A DNA stretch of 64,000 nucleotides from Sycon ciliatum (lineage: Eukaryota; Porifera; Calcarea; Leucosolenida; Sycettidae): contig NC_088645.1 of NCBI RefSeq assembly GCF_964019385.1, positions 27,943,034-28,007,033 of the forward strand, given 5' to 3'. The stretch's first letter is position 1; the number at the start of each line of letters is the position of its first letter. A model generated the notes under the pieces. The model was not told where the DNA came from. It saw only the letters and a list, made by a program, of their open reading frames with translations, and searched no databases. Of this stretch, positions 11,170-22,235 are shown one piece after another. The translations under genes and the position numbers were made by a program.

Positions 11170-12215
11170 AGTGGTTGCAATGTGAGTTTTTACTATAATA
11201 ATTATTCACGTACCTACAGCTAGAAAATAATAATGAAAGACGGTGATACAGTGACTAGGGAAGTGAGACAACTCGTGAACAAGTGCTTCAACCAGACGCA
11301 GCAGTTATGCTGTACTCGTGCACGTATGGCCACGTCGGCTCACAAGGCGGTGAAAACTAACGCATGGTTCACGCTCGCCACGGGACTACGTGAGACGACA
11401 CCAGCAGCTCACATACATGTAACATCAAGAGTAGAATGATGTTATGTACTGGGGATCATGTACTCTTGGTGATATGCATGCCAGGCTATGCTCTTCAGCA
11501 AACAGTTTTGCATGATCTCTACACTTGAGTTCCTGTGTGTAGGCTCCAGGCATAGGCATGCCGGCACAGGGCAGTATCAGTTCCTAATAGTATTATTGCC
11601 TCGACTGTGTCCTATGACACTCCGTCGTGACTGCACTGCAGCATGTGATGACTGCACGGTCAACGTGAACTACTTCTTTCTCTGGCAAAACTCCAGTCCA
11701 CCACCAGCAGCAACATGACCTGGCGCTACACGTAGTACGATACTCCGACGGATGTCCACTGCACAACTACTTCGTCAACTACTAACAGTTAACAGCAGAC
11801 CCCGATGTCTTGTGCATGGTTACACACGACCAGCACCGTCACTGAACCTGGGCCGTGAATCGCCGTTTCATCTTCACGATAGGCAACACACCTGGACATT
11901 CCCTTTCATAGCTGCTCAGCGGCTTAGACACCAGATTCACGACCACGCTGCTTACAACGACAGATCTTCACTCTTCAAGGTGCAAGGGATTACGAGCGTA
12001 CTGGGATCTCGTCATTCATCCTACGCTTTGAAAGACACTGTGATCCAAAGTAGAATGGCCACACGCAAGCTGTGCTTGAAACTGACAGTGAAGCTGGGAC
12101 AGCCTAATGTCTAAGTAGATCTACTACTAGTAATTAGCTTGCACGAGATAAATGCCGCTTGGCGAGATAGAGAGAGAAGAAAGAAATTTCAGCAGTATCG
12201 AACATGATGTATGTA
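11170..12215. other. No gene recognised
   Basis: Holds two modest open frames on the plus strand (11233-11439 and 11752-12114, 68 and 120 residues) without recognisable domains or splice context. Confidence 0.3.
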
Positions 12216-12357
12216 ATCAAGCACGCTCAGGATCTAGGAGGTCATGATGGCTGAATCTTGCCCGAGCCTGCAGCCCAAGGGCCGTAGGCCCGAGGGCTGC
12301 AGGCAAGGGCAAGATTCAGCCATCATGACAGACAGAGCGATCTAGAGCGTGCTTGAT
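12216..12357. mobile_element. Hairpin element, family A copy 1
   Basis: Nested inverted repeat. The outer arms ATCAAGCACGCTC and GAGCGTGCTTGAT flank inner arms GTCATGATGGCTGAATCTTG and its reverse complement around a GC-rich centre (GCCCGAGGGCTGCAGG). It shares arm layout and inner motifs with 18235-18330. Non-coding; probably a MITE or a structured RNA-like fold-back. Confidence 0.75.
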
Positions 12358-12420
12358 TTGATTTCTTGCAGCGCGAAGCAACATATTAGGGAAGGTCAAA
12401 GGTCGAAAGGTCGAAAAATT

Positions 12421-12545
12421 ATTCCCGAAATGACGTCAAACGGTCCGAACATTCCCGAAATGACGTCAAACGGTCCTGATGGCCTGATTATGCCCGCGGC
12501 GGGAAGATCGCCTATTGGCCATGGCCCCGGCAACGATCACGTGTC
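12421..12545. promoter_or_regulatory. Possible promoter: duplicated CRE with CCAAT and E-box motifs
   Basis: A 30-bp direct repeat (ATTCCCGAAATGACGTCAAA start) places perfect TGACGTCA sites at 12431-12438 and 12461-12468. A GC-rich stretch, an inverted CCAAT (ATTGG) and CACGTG follow within 75 bp. These are classical animal promoter elements (CREB/ATF, NF-Y, bHLH). No downstream gene could be assigned on either strand, so this is a candidate only. Confidence 0.4.
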
Positions 12546-12559
12546 ATGTAAGAAACGGT

Positions 12560-13720
12560 AATAATATCATAAGATTCCCAAGCACCTATCTTGACCACCC
12601 AGCCATGCGCCACCACTGACACCAGGGCCGGGAGAGATCCGGCCGAGTGTTTGGCTCAGAAGAAATGACCCAAAAATTGTTTCCTGACCCCCCAAAAAAA
12701 GTAGCGCCACCATGTTAGTGGCTATGACAACACCAGTGCATGCATGCAGCTAGCTGAGCTTGTACTGTTGTAGCTTGTCCGTGCTGCTGAGTAGATCTAC
12801 GAGTGCTGTGCTCATGCCTTCATGGTGCTTTTTTTGGCGAAGGACTTTTCGGTGCATCACCACCATGGTCATGCCACGCAACAGCTTCGACCAGGCGTCA
12901 CCTTTGTACCTAGGCTAGGTACCTACATTGCTACAATTATGTAGCTACCTAGACTCACGTCGAGTTGGAGCAAACACGTCGTTTTCAACATCAGTTCGCT
13001 TCAAGCTATCCGTGACAAACATGTAGAGTTCTGGAGTTTTTGTTGCAGCTGTTGGCAACGACCGGAACAAAAAGAGCAAAACTGTAAGCCATGGTAAACT
13101 AGGAAGGGAGATGACCCTTCACAGCCTGAAGGATTTCACTTGAAAAGCTCGGCTGACAACTAACTTGAAGCAGGAATGGTGGAGTGGAGTACACTTCAGT
13201 TGAATGTGGTTCCTGCTGGCCTTGCGGATGAATTCAGCGTACCAGCAGCAGGGCAGGGAGGATGGATCAACAAGAGGCAGTCTGAAGTATCGACAGCCTC
13301 TCACTGTTTCATACGGTAAGAGCTCAGTAAGCATAATTATACTGCGAGTCTTTATGGAAGTAATAATTGTTGGTAGGACGTGTGCCTAATGTTTTGATTG
13401 ATTGCAATCGCCTGCCCACAGCTAAACTAAGCTAGGTCTGCTGGTAGCTGCACGTGCAGTGTCGACGTGCAGCACAGGTGTCTCAGGATTATTGTATGCT
13501 TGGAGAGCAGCTACAGTTCATGCTCAGTAAAATCCAGTCGAGTCACTCAAGTACACGCCGGGCGTTGAGCAGTAATTCAGATGTACTCTCAGTGAAATCC
13601 AGGCAAGTCACTCAAGTTGCGCAACCCTTCAGATGGACTTCAAAAAAAAAAAAAAAACTTCTAGCTTTTGGCCATAAATGTGTCAAACTTTGAGCTTATG
13701 TAACAATTTTTCTGAAGTCT
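12560..13720. other. No gene recognised
   Basis: Unassigned sequence with small palindromes such as CTAGGTACCTA near 12915. No supported gene. Confidence 0.35.
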
Positions 13721-13724
13721 CCTA

Positions 13725-13995
13725 TGGAATCCTCTCCAGTATGTTTCTGAAGTCAATTTTTCTAACGAAAACGCCATAACAAGAATAGGATTTCGGCCAC
13801 GTTCTGCCCCAAAGGCACTGAATAGGGAAAACCATGAACAATCCCGGCTGTTTTACTCCACCTCCAACAGTACATTGTGTTATGAACCCAGGTTGAAGTA
13901 CCTTTTTGGAGCCTTTTTCAAGTTTCAAATTTCTCGGTACTGAACCGTGCACGATAAAATTACATATGGGCGGGGGGGGGGGGGGAGAAAATATG
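13725..13995 (-). repeat. Dispersed repeat family B, antisense copy with G tract
   Basis: The reverse complement aligns along its whole length with 16415-16640: a C tract, then AAATTTG...GAAACTTGAAAAAGGC, a TCAACTGGGTTCAT-like segment, and TTCATGGTTTTCCC. Here the tract is about 15 G. A decayed interspersed element without coding sense. Confidence 0.65.
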
Positions 13996-14302
13996 ACAGC
14001 ACTGTCGGTTGCCAAAGAACTGTGGTTCAGCCTGGTAGACTAGACTGTTCATATTTTAATGTACTACAGTCTATGCACAGTTGAGCCAACGTGTATACAT
14101 TGCTATGCTGTCCTTGGTGACATTCTAACCTGGGTGTTCTTACACACTCCGTTCCTCGGTGTCCCACAGTACTACACGGCTTGGAATTGATGATGTCAGA
14201 AGTCAAAATCTAACGATAAATACTGACTTTTGGACCCACTCTGCCTATGGTATAGCATAGGGTGTGGTGGGTGTACCCCTCATGTAGCATGTTCACATAG
14301 CT

Positions 14303-14740
14303 GTGACCTCTTCTCTAGCAGGAGTGAGTACCTGACCAGGAGAGACCGTGACCTCTTCTCTAGCAGGAGTGAGTACCTGACCAGGAGAGACCGTGACCTC
14401 TTCTCTAGCAGGAGTGAGTACCTGACCAGGATAGAGACCGTGACCTCTTCTCTAGCAGGAGTGAGTACCTGACCAGGAGAGACCGTGACCTCTTCTCTAG
14501 CAGGAGTGAGTACCTGACCAGGAGAGACCGTGACCTCTTCTCTAGCAGGAGTGAGTACCTGACCAGGATAGAGACCGTGACCTCTTCTCTAGCAAGAGTG
14601 AGTACCTGACCAGGAGAGACCGTGACCTCTTCTCTAGCAGGAGTGAGTACCTGACCAGGAGAGACCGTGACCTCTTCTCTAGCAGGAGTGAGTACCTGAC
14701 CAGGAGAGACTGTGACCTCTTCTCTAGCAGGAGTGGGTAC
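14303..14740 (+). repeat. 45-bp minisatellite, left half (about 10 units)
   Basis: The unit beginning GTGACCTCTTCTCTAGCAGG has a 45-bp period, with occasional 47-bp units carrying an extra AT. It was continuous with 15544-15975 before the transposon inserted. The period is 15 codons, so open frames on the minus strand are artefacts. Confidence 0.97.
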
Positions 14741-15543
14741 GAGGTGGTTTGGCTTTTTTTAACATGGTTGTAAAATGACGTGTTTTCAGTCACTTCTAGA
14801 CAAGCTACGTCCAAATGAATTGTTGCAAATGGAAGTGCTATCCTTCATGCCCGTTGTGTCCAAAAATGGGAATGATCCCACTTTGGAAAGTGTCTTGAAT
14901 CATGTCCTACTTTCACAGTATTCTCAGGATTCAAAAAAAGGTGTGCCATTTTTTAACAAATTTGTAAAATGGCATCACAAACTGGAATATTCGGTCATCA
15001 ATGTTCTGAAGTTGATAGATATCACTTCAAGGATTGCTAGTGGATGAAAATTAATCTGTCAACAGAGGAGTGAACTGCATTGTATGTTGCGAAAGCCGTG
15101 TTTTTGTATTTGTAACTAGTGGCTGTGTTATACGGTGGAATTGGATAGATAGCATAGCATCGCAGCGATGTTTTCGTTCTCACAGAGTGCATTCCGTGAC
15201 CTACTGTTCTTCATTACTGTCTCTAGTGATGGCAAAACGGCCTGACGTCGTCCAAAGGCCCTGCGGAAGCAATTCACTGCCCTCCTCGTCCATTCAGGGG
15301 CTCATTTTACACATCTTACACAAAATGGCAAAGCACCCACCACTAGTTATACCAACGTGGCAGGGAGAATTAAATTACATGCACCAAATTTTCTGGTCAA
15401 TGTTGATCAACGATAAACTGGCTCCCATTTGCCACCACCCATGTTTCGATACAGCCATCCGGAGCAGAGAAACAGCCAGAAGAAAACCAAATTTTACACA
15501 TTTGTTAAAAAATGCAAAATGTTAAAAAAAGCCAAATCACCTC
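14741..15543 (+). mobile_element. 803-bp DNA transposon with 25-bp TIRs and 4-bp GTAC target duplication
   Basis: The left TIR begins GAGGTGGTTTGGC (14741-14765); the right TIR (15519-15543) is its reverse complement with one mismatch in 25. The flanking GTAC (14737-14740 and 15544-15547) occurs once in every undisturbed minisatellite unit, so the duplication is certain. Subterminal TTGTAAAATG-like motifs recur in both orientations. Two plus-strand frames (14775-15047, 90 residues; about 15230-15525) show no recognisable transposase motif. The superfamily is unassigned; several superfamilies make 4-bp duplications. Confidence 0.9.
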
Positions 15544-15975
15544 GTACCTGACCAGGATAGAGACCGTGACCTCTTCTCTAGCAGGAGTGAGTACCTGACC
15601 AGGAGAGACTGTGACCTCTTCTCTAGCAGGAGTGAGTACCTGACCAGGAGAGACCGTGACCTCTTCTCTAGCAGGAGTGAGTACCTGACCAGTAGAGACC
15701 GTGACCTCTTCTCTAGCAGGAGTGAGTACCTGACCAGGAGAGACCGTGACCTCTTCTCTAGCAGGAGTGAGTACCTGACCAGGATAGAGACTGTGACCTC
15801 TTCTCTAGCAGGAGTGAGTACCTGACCACCAGAGACCGTGACCTCTTCTCTAGCAAGAGTGAGTACCTGACCAGGAGAGACCGTGACCTCTTCTCTAGCA
15901 GGAGTGAGTACCTGACCAGGAGAGACCGTGACCTCTTCTCTAGCAGGAGTGAGTACCTGACCAGAAGAGACCAGG
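15544..15975 (+). repeat. 45-bp minisatellite, right half (about 9 units)
   Basis: Same unit and orientation as 14303-14740, beginning with the duplicated GTAC that completes the interrupted unit. Confidence 0.97.
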
Positions 15976-16065
15976 TCAGTGACCATCGGTGGATGCGTGA
16001 GTAAGATGAAAAGGAAAACCACCCAAACGTGACTGGTAGTACTAGTGTTGACACGAGCGTATCTA

Positions 16066-16315
16066 TAACTAACGAGCGAACAGTTCCACTAACGAGCGAG
16101 CTATAGAGCGAGTTAACATTCAGATGATTTGAACTTCCAGTGCCGACTAAGCATGACTTTCGCTCAAACGGCGATTCACTAGAAGCACTGACTGTACTGT
16201 TATGTGCATGCTGTAACGTATACAGTGCTCGTTAGTGCAAACGAGCTCGACGCACAAACGAGCCGAGTTTCTGGCGAGCGAGCTAACGAGTGCCTGGTGA
16301 GATCCTTTCAACACT
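16066..16315. repeat. AACGAGCGAG-rich repeat including dispersed-repeat copy 2
   Basis: TAACGAGCGA motifs recur directly at 16066-16110 and inversely near 16228. The segment 16225-16315 matches 307-397. Confidence 0.55.
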
Positions 16316-16414
16316 AAATGGTTCCATACGATAATCGAATCCAAGTTGATCCAAATGTCATCGTTGTCATGGCGCTGGCGTAGCATTGCACTGGTGGGCT
16401 CCACCCGTGAATAG

Positions 16415-16640
16415 CTCCCCCCCCCCCGGAATTGGTGATTTTTCGAGATTTTAGTGCCACGAAATTTGGAAGGAAACTTGAAAAAGGCCAGTCCAAAAGG
16501 TATCTCAACTGGGTTCATATCGCATAATGTGCTGTTGCAAATTTTGTGAAACGGCCTGGATTTTCATGGTTTTCCCAATTCACTACTTTTGGCCCGATAT
16601 CCCGTTCTTGCTAAGGCTTGCTTTCTGGAGAAATAGACGT
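16415..16640 (+). repeat. Dispersed repeat family B, sense copy with C tract
   Basis: Sense partner of 13725-13995. Begins with a C tract at 16418-16428 and ends near CTTGCTAAGG. The two copies are 2.7 kb apart in inverted orientation. Confidence 0.65.
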
Positions 16641-16667
16641 CAGAAGCTTAATTGGAAAAGTATTACA

Positions 16668-17029
16668 TACCGTAAAGTGGCGGATAAAAGCCGGGTTTGC
16701 ATACAAGCACATAGCGGATAGAAGCCTGAAAATCAAACGGGTCAAATGCATAAAAACATGTCGCGCGAAGAAGCCTGGCTTCTATGCAAGCGCGGATCGG
16801 GTAAGGTCAAGAGTTCATGCGCTATGCACAGTGCATAGTAAAACTGCCGCCGTACCGGTAGCCAGAAGTAGATCTACGCATGTCACGCGTAGAAGGCTGG
16901 CTTCTATGTGCACACAAGCCTGGCAAAAATATCAGTGGTGCATATAAGCATGGTTTGCATTAAAGCCTGATGCAGAAAGCGGCTTATGTGCTTATAAGCC
17001 CTACGGCTTTTATCCACAACTTTTTGGTA
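16668..17029. mobile_element. MITE with imperfect ~40-bp TIRs
   Basis: The left end TACCGTAAAGTGGCGG with GGATAAAAGCC and ACAAGCAC is mirrored by the reverse complement of the right end (TACCAAAAAGTTGTGG, GGATAAAAGCC, ATAAGCAC). AGCCTGGCTTCTATG recurs inside. The target duplication is unclear; TATTACAT occurs on both sides (16661-16668 and about 17048-17055) but 19 bp beyond the right TIR. Confidence 0.6.
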
Positions 17030-18234
17030 AGTGAAAATGAAAGAGTATTACATAATTAAAATTGGAATAGGATAAACTTAAAAATCAAGGTCTATAGTTA
17101 TGGGTAGCAACAAAGACCCAAGTGCCATCAGTATGTATTGCTTTTTTGTATTTAAAGAGTCGGCGTGGAGAAAGCAACTTAATTAGTGCAATAAAGAGTA
17201 TAATAGATGCAGACATGGCCAGACAACAACGCGTTCATGGATTTTAAAGGATTATTATGTTATTCAAAATCGATTTTTCAGTTATATATTTTAGCGCTAT
17301 GTTTGACACCTAGTCCAACAGCCAAGAACTTAGAAGTCGTCAAATTCAAGCACCCTGTTGCACTCAGAAATCGAATACTTGATTTTGGCCTCAATGGGGA
17401 GTTTAGGTACCTTGTACACCGAATCCGCAAATAAAAAGAGTACACGACTTGCACGCTCTGCAGGGGGAAGCCGACAAAGTGACCATTTTTGGCATTTCGT
17501 CGACAGCCATTGTTGTGACCTAAACCCAATCTCCAATCTGTGCCATGCTCGTTTCAGGAATGAACTTTCAATTTTTTTGTGAATGACGGGAAAAATCTTG
17601 CAAATCAGAGAAGATTTGCAGTGTAAACCATTGCAGTTTCCGTATTACACGTGTGCCTGGATTCAAACTACACTGTACAACAAAATTGTGGTTGGCCTAC
17701 TTGTAGAGTGTTGTTCCATTACACATCTCTTTCACTGTTCTATTTAATTGAGCATCCGAATACATACCTTCAGGTAGATTACAATGAGCTAGTATTGAAC
17801 ATCATCCACCTTCGGGTTTCCGAAGTATGCACCCCCAGTCATGTCAAGCAGGTTTGAAGCGTAGTTTTTACTGTTTGGCAAAAGCGATCTACGCTTCCAC
17901 CCTGAATGGAATCACCCCCGGAAGGTCCTGATCCCTGGAAAAATAAGGAACGTGGAGAGCTAGAAGTAAGGAATCTGCGGCGATGGATGTTGTACATGTA
18001 CATCGAGTGAATGCCCTGCAGTTCTCTTCTCCATTACGACCAAATAGCAAACGCCATGGCTCTGGATGCTGACAGCAAACAGTTGAAATAAAGGCAAGGC
18101 TGCTTTGAACATGTTGCAACCAGGTAGTAGTACAGTTACAGTTGTACTACTATCTACCACACTCGAGATCACCCAAAGAATAAAGCGATTGAATTCAAAA
18201 TCAAAAAATTTGTTGGGGATCGTCTGAAGCATAT
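17030..18234. other. No gene recognised
   Basis: Contains a small hairpin (GGTAGTAGTAC with its complement, 18123-18158) and short frames without recognisable domains. Confidence 0.35.
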
Positions 18235-18330
18235 TCAAGCGAGGTACAGTCGGGCTTGATGACTGATCAAAGCCCTCGGGCTGGTCCCTTGGGCTTTGAT
18301 CAGCCATCAATCCCTCTGTACCTCGCTTGA
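18235..18330. mobile_element. Hairpin element, family A copy 2
   Basis: The outer arms TCAAGCGAGGTACA and TGTACCTCGCTTGA enclose inner arms GATCAAAGCCC and GGGCTTTGATC around GCCCTCGGGC-like sequence. CAGCCATCA and GATGRCTGA motifs occupy the same places as in 12216-12357, implying a common family with rapidly changing outer arms. Confidence 0.7.
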
Positions 18331-18399
18331 TTATCTACTTGATACCATTGTAGTTGCAAACAAGTAACTACAACAATTGCAGTACAATAATCATGTAGT

Positions 18400-20190
18400 T
18401 TTTGAATTAGTTATTTGAAAATGGTGAGCATCTTCATCTTCTTCCCGGTGCGCATGTACACATATTATTTGAATCTGTACGTGCTCCAAGCCAACTCACC
18501 TCTGCTCAAATCGACGGCGATTTATTTCGCGATTTTAGGTCGATCGCCATGGAAAACCACACCACACGTTGACAAAACTCCACGTTTTTCACTGAAGACG
18601 CATTGGATGTCCTAATAAAACGGATGGAAAACCTCGTAATGGCTGACGAAGAAGAAGAAATTTGTCGAACTTCCAAGGCGCACTGCAAAGGGAGTGCAAG
18701 AGTTTCGCCAGGGAAAGTAGGCAGGTCGGATTCAGTGATGCTTTTGCTGTCCATTGATGTCAGTTCCAGGTATGGTTCAGTCTTTCATGAATCCAAAAAC
18801 TATGCTGTTTGGCTGCTGTAGCTCTGACGCTTGCGTGTGTGCCTTACATTAAGGGCAGCGGGCCGTCTGTTCTAGCCATTTGCCAATGCATGCACGGCTG
18901 AACGTCTACCAGCAAGCTGCAAACACTTCTCTCCCTACCACACTGTGACATAGTGGACATTGTGCGTGTGTTATTGCATTCCTATCTGAACTGTTCTGGA
19001 TGCAGAGATTCACCCACTAAGCCGGCCTAGAGAAATATGAATAAATACTATACTACTACTTAAAGTAGTACTAAGCTTGGTATGCGGGTGTGACGACGAC
19101 GTGCTGCTGCTGCTGCTGCTCATCAGATTTGGTCGATGCGACTCTCGTGTTTTTAGTTTTGTTATTTTGCCTTTTTTGAATTCGTAAACCAAACGGACTA
19201 AGCTATCCAGTGATCAGGTCCTGGTGTGGTGGGGCGAGGTTTAGTTGGTGATGCTGCTTTCAGTGGTGGCCGCGTGCATGTGTTCGTGCTTGCGAGCGAT
19301 GGCCCGCGTTTTCTCCCATGCCGCAAGTTTGTCTTGCGTTTGTGTTTTGCATTTGGACTTCCTCCCAGGCTTGGAAGGCTTGCATTTCAAACAGTTTGTC
19401 CCACTGTGTGGCTCCCAGTCTTTGAGCGGTGTACATCCACCTATGGAGCTCCAGAGAATGTTGGGCCCCTAGCAGTAGCAGTGCATTCCATGGCCAAAGT
19501 GTGGCAAAAATGTTCAGGGTGTATTTGGTTTCATCCACATTGAAATGAAACACTGCCAAAATGCATTCAGTAATATCTGCCACACGATACTTCGTCCGTC
19601 CACTCCTTGACGCGAATTTCTCCCCTCCAATACGACAACACGACGACAGGATGCTAACATGAGCCTCCATTTCTGAACAAAATAACGTCTCTAAAATGGC
19701 CACGAAAAGCTACAGTGATGCCCGTCAAGCTTAGGAATACACGAAATCGTAAAGCTAGGACATGGAGGTATACTAGAAAATTGCCTGCGAGGCGGAGAAA
19801 TTCGCTGACGAGGTTGGCGAGCCCTTGAAATCGAGCGACGATCCAAAAATAATTGCACCCACGTCGAGAAAGAAACCATGCGTAGCGCGTGGGTAACCCA
19901 AGAAGATAGCTCGAGCGGCGGCACAGTCGAAGGCAAGGCCAGTCCAAGCTCTAAACTCTATCGAATGACCTGGCAAACACCCGTGGTTTCGGTTGGCCTT
20001 GCCCGTTTGAGATGGAAGTCGAGCGAAATTGCAAACATACGACTAGGCCAGGTCGAGTAAAAAATGAAAAAGATTAAAAAATTTGGCGGCCATATTGAAT
20101 GATCGCGCGTCGCATGCATGGGACAGCCGAGTGTGACAGACCTTTTCCTGGAGAGAGAAACATCATCGCTTCTGGTCGCGAATTGGGTCA
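18400..20190. other. Unassigned region
   Basis: Has a CTG run at 19102-19120 and an open minus-strand frame of 147 residues (19260-19703) with no domain I recognise. No splice-supported gene. Confidence 0.3.
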
Positions 20191-20360
20191 AATGGCACTG
20201 GGGTGTAAGCCGCACGCCCCGTTTTTTTAAAACACGAAATACAGACATCTTCCCTATCTATCACTGTGGACTTGATCTTGTGAGTATAAGCCGCACCCCC
20301 CCCCTTTTTGGGTGAATTTTGAAGGTTCAAAGTGCGGCGTATATTCCTGAAGTATAGTAC
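20191..20360. repeat. Decayed TIR-like repeat with AAGCCGCAC motif
   Basis: GTAAGCCGCAC (about 20205) and TATAAGCCGCAC (about 20286) are direct copies and GTGCGGCGTATA (about 20332) is an inverted one, each near a C or T tract. This resembles ends of decayed hAT-type elements, but boundaries are not visible. Confidence 0.35.
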
Positions 20361-21000
20361 GTAACAAAAACACAGTGCCTACATTTCTTCCAAGTCACCA
20401 CACAGTATTGCCAGCGGTAAAGCCCAGCATTCATGTCCATCACTACATTACCAGCTCAAAGTCTGAGCAATATCCACTGCTAGGATAGAGAGTACAGCCA
20501 GTACTGAAAGAAGGAGATCATCAAATTAAACGGTGGTCAGACGCCAGAACGTTTCTCCGTCACCTGTCAGTCTCAGTGTGAGGAGTGATTCCGGAGAAGA
20601 TCACTAGAGATCCATGCGCACAAGGGAACATGGTTGAAGGTTGACTGGTTGATGTGGCATTCACATAATGTGCCAGATCTTACAAAACATAAATCTACAC
20701 TGGAGACTGCTGTAAACAGGACATGACTTGACAAAACATAATGTTACACTAGGTAGGCACTGTGCAGTGTACATATGTTGATAGGATCCAAACCAGGGAG
20801 TCGGAAAACATCTTAGTACTTTACGACTCGCTGATCAAAACACCGTTGATATGGTTTTGCAAGCGCAGGCTAAAAAGCCTAGTCTGTGCGTACATAAATA
20901 AGACAATTTTTCGATGTGCTGTCAAAAATCACTCTACATGTACATGTTCTTGAGAACAATTTTTTTATAGAGGGAGTGCTTGATGTGCATAATTCTCTTT

Positions 21001-21790
21001 GTCCCCCCCCCCCCCCCACACACACAATCATGTAGATATCTTGACTGTGTACATTTGCCCTCTCCCACGTTTAGTCTTCACGGTGTACATTTACTTCTGC
21101 CCCCCCCCAACATTTAGGAGACTTGATTGCGCATTGCCGCCCCCCCCCCCCCCCCACCCAGATTTTGGAGTCTTGGCTGTGTACTTTGCCCCCCCCCCCC
21201 CCCCCACCCAGGTTTTGGAGTCTTGACTGTGTACTTTGCCCCCCCCCCCCCCCCCACCTCGTTTCTGAATCTTGACTGTACTTTTTTGGGGTGTGGTGTG
21301 TGTGGGGTGGGGAGGGGTAAAAATACACTGTCAAGACTTATGAAGAAGCGGGGGGGGGGGGGACTTTTAAAGTCAAGACTACGAGAGGGAGCGACTCGTA
21401 CTAAACGGGGGGGGGGGGGCAAAAACCCACAGTGAAAACTTATAAACGTGAGTGTAATGGGGGGGGGGGGGGGTCAACGTACACAGTGAAGACTCCTGAA
21501 TGTGGGTGGGGGGGGGGGGGGACTACACAGTCAAGACTCCCAAATGTGCTCGGGAAAAAAAGTACACACTCGAGACATGATAAGGTGGGGAAGGGGGGGG
21601 GGGGGTTGGGTGGAGAACACAGTCAAGAATCCTAAAAAATAAATTCTTGGCTGTCTACTTTCCCCCCTCCACACACACAATCTTGAATGTCTACTTTTGT
21701 ACCCTCCCCCCCCCCCCCCCGCCCTCCCCTCCCCCCTCCCCTCTCCACCTTCCCTCCACCCCACCCCCCCCCCCCCTCCACCCTCCCACA
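21001..21790. repeat. Poly(C)/poly(G) tract minisatellite with two strand switches
   Basis: Units of about 45-60 bp combine a TCTTGACTGTGTACTTTG core with a 9-18 nt C tract. From 21001 to about 21290 the C tract is on this strand, from about 21300 to 21635 it is G (inverted units), and from 21640 to 21790 it is C again. Pro- or Gly-rich frames are artefacts. Confidence 0.85.
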
Positions 21791-22054
21791 CACACGCTTC
21801 CCCACGTTAACGCTAAAGAATCGTACTGCCGATGTCGGAACATCTTAGTTTAAAATCTGTATTCTCACGATGGCCTGTGGCCAATAAGAGATAATATTTA
21901 TAGTGAGATTAGTGTGATGTGGTAATTTCATGGCTAGCAGTGATCAGACTAGATGTATGGGTGAGCGCGTGCATGAGCAAATTGTATTCAGCAACAGGTG
22001 ATTGAATATCTCGTCACGTTGATGAGAGACCATTGAAATAATGGAGAGACAGGT

Positions 22055-22072
22055 GGGGGGGGGGGGGGGGGT
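22055..22072. repeat. Poly(G) tract
   Basis: About 18 consecutive G. Confidence 0.9.
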
Positions 22073-22145
22073 GCACGGCTGCATATGTGTAGGATGGCTG
22101 GTGCATGCTGGACATAGGTCGACATGTTAAGGGGTTGTACGTGCT

Positions 22146-22235
22146 CTCCGTGCTCCGTGTGGTCTACTCGCTTACCACATGTCTCGCTGAAGACCCGGGT
22201 TTGATTCCCGGCCAGGGAGGACATTCGTATCTCCT
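22146..22235 (+). mobile_element. tRNA-like SINE head
   Basis: GTGGTCTACTCGCTTACCAC resembles an A-box/D-arm, GTCTCGCTGAAGAC an anticodon arm and CCGGGTTTGATTCCCGG a full T-arm with a B box. No CCA-compatible acceptor stem closes it, so it is a tRNA-derived repeat rather than a functional tRNA. The downstream body runs on to an uncertain end near 22400. Confidence 0.55.

Noticed and set aside
10792-11223. Protein with Ser-Ser-Gly-Lys repeats
   Set aside because: The 12-bp unit leaves every frame open and the flanks show no domain; kept only as a repeat.
14303-15975. CRISPR-like array of 45-bp repeats
   Set aside because: Units abut directly with no unique spacers, in a eukaryotic context; it is a minisatellite split by a transposon.
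15537-16022. 161-residue minus-strand frame of YSLLLEKRSRS repeats
   Set aside because: The 45-bp period keeps the frame open by arithmetic; there is no start, domain or splice context.
19260-19703. 147-residue minus-strand gene
   Set aside because: Fairly balanced composition but no recognised domain, no splice sites checked out, and the surrounding sequence looks like decayed repeat.
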